Origin: Verrucomicrobiaceae bacterium
GTDB taxonomy: Bacteria > Verrucomicrobiota > Verrucomicrobiia > Verrucomicrobiales > Verrucomicrobiaceae
Assembly: GCA_016795365.1 (NCBI GenBank)
Contig: JAEUHN010000047.1
Span: 124,001 to 188,000 of the forward strand
DNA: 64,000 bases
Reading direction: 5' to 3'
Under the pieces are notes generated by a model. The model saw nothing but the letters and a program-made list of their open reading frames with translations, ran no database searches and was not told the origin of the DNA. A program made the position numbers and the translations under genes. Numbering within the stretch: the first letter of the stretch is position 1; every line of letters starts with the position of its first letter. Shown in pieces: positions 61,801 through 64,000 of the stretch.

Positions 61801-64000
61801 TGACATACTCGCGATCGGTGAAGAGCTTCACGCCGGGCTTCATCACCGCAGGAGCCGGCGGCGGTGGAGGAGGCCAGTCGATGCGATTTTGGCCCTTCTG
61901 TGACTCGAACTCGCCAATGGCCTCCAGTTTGCCGAACATGATGCGCTCCTTGCGGCTGTCGGAGGTGTCGCCTTGCGTCACGCAGAGCCAGATGGTGCCT
62001 TCGTGCTCGTGGAAGGTCGGGTATTGGAAGGACTTCGGCGTCTCGAAGCGGTATTTGCGCTCCCATGTTTTGCCATCGCGGGAGATGTCCACGTTGAACA
62101 CGCTGCGATTTACGTTCTGAATGCGCGTGGACTCTTGCCATCCGAGGTAATACACGCCGCCGAAGCGGTCGAAGGTCGGTTTCGAGTTCGCGCCGTTCGG
62201 GACATGCGGCAGCGGCTTGCCGACGCTCCATATTTTGCCATCGACGCTGGTGGTGAAGTGGTAGTTGCCCTTGTCGTTGCGCACGATGGCCATCCAGGTT
62301 CCATCCGGCAGCTTGTTGATGGCGGATTCGCTGAGCTGCTCGCTCTGTGGCTCGTTGAAGTGGCCGAGCACTTCAAACGTCGCCAGATCGTCGTGCACGA
62401 GCGCGAGGGCGTTTTGCTTCCCGCCGAAGTTGTTCAGCGCGACGTGCAGTTTGCCATCGAAGCGCTTGAAGGAGTCAAAGATGAAGAAAGAGGAATCCTC
62501 CGGCTTCTTCGTGAAGCCCTGCGCAGCAGCGTCCGCATGAAAATGCTGCGGCTGGAAGTCAAAAGTGCCCGCAGCGGTTTTGAGCCTGGCTTTGTGAATG
62601 GTCGGCAAGAACTCGCCCCGCTTCAGATCGAAGTCGCGATACCACATCTGCGACTGCCGCTTGCCCGGATCTTCACTGGTGAAGTAGCAGCGCAGCGAGC
62701 TGGCATCTTTTTGGATGATGCGCGGCACAAAGCAGGCCCCGACGGGCAGCGTCTCGTTTTCAAACACCTGCTCGCTCTTCGCGAAGTCGATCACGCGCTC
62801 CGGTTTCAGCGTCCTCAGGTTCACGATCGACATCGTGGCATAAATGAACGGCCAGCCCGCACTCTCGCCCGCCTTCAAATCATTCGCCTCGGCGACAATA
62901 TAGGCCTTTTCGCCGACACAGACGAACTCCGCATCGTGCGCGCCCTTCACCTGTGGCGCAGAGGTGTTTACGAGGCGCTGCATCACGATGTCACCCGCGA
63001 GCGCGGGGTCCCAGTTGGCGGGCAGCAGAGATGGCTTGTCGAGTTTGTTCACCACCTGCTTCATGGTCACCGTGCCAGACACGTTCTTGCCAGCGAGCAC
63101 GTCTTCCTCTTTGAACTTGGCGAGCAGGATCTCCCCCGCGCCACCGCGATCACGATCATAGGCGATCCAGATGACGCCGTCCTTGTCCTGCACGCCATCG
63201 GGATACGAGATGCCTTTGCGTTCATCGAGCAGCAGGCCGTCAATCCACGTCGCGCCATCGTCGGTGGATATCTGTGCCGTGAGATGGCTGCGGCCCGTGA
63301 ACTTGTAATGGTTCACCAGCAGCAGATTACCCGACGCGAGCCGACGAATGAAGAAGCGTGAGCCCGGATTCGCGATGGTGCTGGCTTTGGCCTCGCTCCA
63401 AGTGCGGCCTTTGTCGCTGGAATGGCTTTCCCATAGAAAACCGCCGCCGGTGCGTGTGAGCAGCCAGAGGCGACCGTCCTTCAATTCGGTGATCATGCAC
63501 TCCAGCGCCCACTTCGGAGCTTTGAGCGCCCCATGCAGCTTCCATGTATTGCCTTCGTCGGTGGAGATGCCCACGCCTTGCAATTGCTTCTCCTGCGCGA
63601 ACCAGTCTTTCATCGGCTCCGTCGCATGCGTGACTGGCATCATCCACTCGCCGGTGGAGAGCACGGTGGGCTTGTTCATGCGGAAGGCGTAGGCACCATA
63701 GCCAACTCGGAAGGCCTCGCCAAAGAACGGCGTCGTCGCATCGGGATCGTCGCAGATGCGCGCCCACACATCATGCTGCGCGGTGTCTTTGTTGCCGCGA
63801 TTGAAGACATACCAAAGCCGTCCCTTCGGATCGATCCACACCGTCGGATCAAAGCAGCGCGTGCCATCCTTGGGCTCACCCATCACCTTCGGTGTCGTGA
63901 AGGACTTCGCGCCATCATCGCTCCAGCACAGAAGCACCTCGTTATCAGGTGCCGGCTCCTTTGGCCCACCGGTGAACCAAGACATGAACACGCGTCCCTT
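58865..64000 (-). CDS. giant four-propeller sialidase/GH32-43-like protein (5' end missing)
   Basis: 1711 residues visible; the frame is open at the window edge (GTG at 63991 is internal: residues KGRVFMSWFTGG run on), so the true start is outside. Four domains: (1) residues ~1-315 and (3) ~735-1175 are sialidase-type propellers with Asp-box repeats (SDDGAKSF, STDEGNTW, SSDKGRTW, STDDGATW; SDDDGATW, STNEGASW, SSDGGKTW, SEDEGQTW) and share the tail RFREEDVLAGK/KFKEEDVLAGK. (2) ~315-700 is another propeller; a Pro-rich linker at ~710 follows. (4) from ~1223 (DLGRQLFVDDFLIEK) to the end resembles GH32/43-like five-blade enzymes with a C-terminal beta-sandwich. Catalytic residues are not certain. 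The signal peptide would be upstream. Leads the catabolic operon. Confidence 0.85.
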   Translation of the reverse strand, partial: KGRVFMSWFTGGPKEPAPDNEVLLCWSDDGAKSFTTPKVMGEPKDGTRCFDPTVWIDPKGRLWYVFNRGNKDTAQHDVWARICDDPDATTPFFGEAFRVGYGAYAFRMNKPTVLSTGEWMMPVTHATEPMKDWFAQEKQLQGVGISTDEGNTWKLHGALKAPKWALECMITELKDGRLWLLTRTGGGFLWESHSSDKGRTWSEAKASTIANPGSRFFIRRLASGNLLLVNHYKFTGRSHLTAQISTDDGATWIDGLLLDERKGISYPDGVQDKDGVIWIAYDRDRGGAGEILLAKFKEEDVLAGKNVSGTVTMKQVVNKLDKPSLLPANWDPALAGDIVMQRLVNTSAPQVKGAHDAEFVCVGEKAYIVAEANDLKAGESAGWPFIYATMSIVNLRTLKPERVIDFAKSEQVFENETLPVGACFVPRIIQKDASSLRCYFTSEDPGKRQSQMWYRDFDLKRGEFLPTIHKARLKTAAGTFDFQPQHFHADAAAQGFTKKPEDSSFFIFDSFKRFDGKLHVALNNFGGKQNALALVHDDLATFEVLGHFNEPQSEQLSESAINKLPDGTWMAIVRNDKGNYHFTTSVDGKIWSVGKPLPHVPNGANSKPTFDRFGGVYYLGWQESTRIQNVNRSVFNVDISRDGKTWERKYRFETPKSFQYPTFHEHEGTIWLCVTQGDTSDSRKERIMFGKLEAIGEFESQKGQNRIDWPPPPPPAPAVMKPGVKLFTDREYVIDEMPDAVKDLPFHRTSIEKTDVRVSKAGTLYTLTPTIRPKAASQEEALQRAGFTKVNAPEVQLFPGEINRVSLYRKAVQQGEHLQFKKMVLLVLADGAQVRDEDGLMPSVITNPGTEFQDNARPGAMVIGMDRTPKGRIWGCWTGTGDKADGYFLLATSDDDGATWSKPRVAVGARMEAAQKVSGALVGNLWSDPKGRLWLFFDQQLGDPLKRITNWFMRCDDPDAAEPVWSTPVMFAEGCTLNKPTVLKDGSWLLPVSDWHKKTCRVFESTNEGASWKERGNLQFPDWEFDEHMMVELKDGRLWMLARTKGQPHESFSSDGGKTWSTPKQAATVQNVNARFFLRRLKSGRILLVKNGSPAERLQKRTHMSAWLSEDEGQTWKGGLILDERNAVSYPDGFESPDGLIHILYDWNRHTDAEILMARFREEDVLAGKIVSKDAKLLMLANKATGPKPEKLYNGIELPDQWPPPYREPSDAVMEVPYLKKKPKVIPIDLGRQLFVDDFLIEKTTLKRTFHQAKKFEGNPVFKAETERELGPSVEGERGEEATTFTGQGGVFYDPSEKLFKMFYVAGWRGPLSLATSPDMKTWTRKGQLLPEGLRWTGPKLATGGSDNCVWLDLNAKNAAERIKYLTCWLHVPKEQRPQGFMHSLHVSDGKTFSDAVPTSIAADDYCSFFFNPFREKWVFSIKQGTSRGRSRFYFESDDFLASADWKKSVFWTCTDKLDAPDAAGSYPGAGETPQLYSLNAVAYESLMVGMHYIHRGPKNEICDKGKFPKLIDLELGFSRDGFHWDRPDRTPFIASTRTEGTWDRAYLHSTAGVFVVLDDQLVFPYMGTSGIAPSGHRGMYTGGSIGLATLRRDGFASMDGPGELTTQAIKFSGKHAFVNFTGELKVETLDLNGKVTDTSKLLSGDHTKQRIEWQKRTDLSSLANKNVKLRFTLTNGSLYSFWITDDENGASHGYVGAGGPAFSGVRDTAH

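Noticed and set aside
61973-63361. 462-codon open frame on the plus strand
   Set aside because: Antisense to the giant propeller protein, whose Asp-box repeats are unmistakable.

Overview
The window looks like a chromosomal segment of a Gram-negative Verrucomicrobiota bacterium, most likely near Verrucomicrobiales/Prosthecobacter. This is inferred from gene content, since there is no rRNA or other marker gene: a GloVer-repeat surface protein, very large exported Ig/propeller proteins, a sulfatase, sialidase-like hydrolases, a tail-fibre/S74 surface protein, a complete Tol-Pal envelope set and an RND pump. It is gene-dense, GC-rich and mostly chromosomal core. I see no rRNA, tRNA, CRISPR array, insertion sequence or phage block.

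Layout. 1-1540 (minus): an A-type Fe-S carrier, an HscB-like protein without the HPD motif, and the start of an MFS transporter cut by the window edge. 1621-11275 (plus): transglutaminase + DUF2126 amidoligase, circularly permuted ATP-grasp + alpha-E, a second transglutaminase and a HerA/FtsK-type ATPase. This resembles a known but uncharacterised peptide-ligase gene set, here followed by a motor ATPase. 11485-21165: two giant exported proteins (about 1500 and 1656 residues) with different N-terminal propeller-type regions and a shared C-terminal module, then a small phospholipase D-like protein. 21716-25821 (minus): tolQ-tolR-tolA-tolB-pal. 25911-26911: an SdpI/SdpR-type pair with a clear operator, divergent from an oligopeptide-binding lipoprotein. 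28735-32111: FmdB-type zinc ribbon and two exported unknowns. 32129-34197 (minus): nuoF, alone, with a textbook Rex-type operator in front and a PD-(D/E)XK-like gene behind.

34298-37661: a 22-bp tandem repeat, a DUF4143 ATPase and a large secreted alpha/beta hydrolase. 37996-44424: a TetR regulator and a three-gene RND efflux pump (outer-membrane factor, adaptor, transporter). Related operator-like sites lie before tetR and before the pump genes. 44781-49010: a self-cleaving (S74) surface fibre protein and an exported partner. 49203-54024: MBL hydrolase, rsmB, sulfatase and aroE.

54039-64000 (minus): a tight six-gene operon encoding a giant multi-propeller sialidase/GH32-43-like protein (5' end outside the window), a BASS-family transporter, an APH-type kinase, an HpcH/HpaI aldolase, an MFS transporter and an SGNH hydrolase. 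The kinase-aldolase overlap and the two transporters suggest a dedicated pathway for an acidic sugar or similar compound released by the hydrolase.

The items most worth following up are the 1621-11275 ligase/transglutaminase/HerA operon, the 54039-64000 catabolic operon with its four-propeller protein, the Rex-like site before solitary nuoF, and the paired operators of the TetR/RND locus. All function calls rest on reading motifs by eye; no database search was possible.
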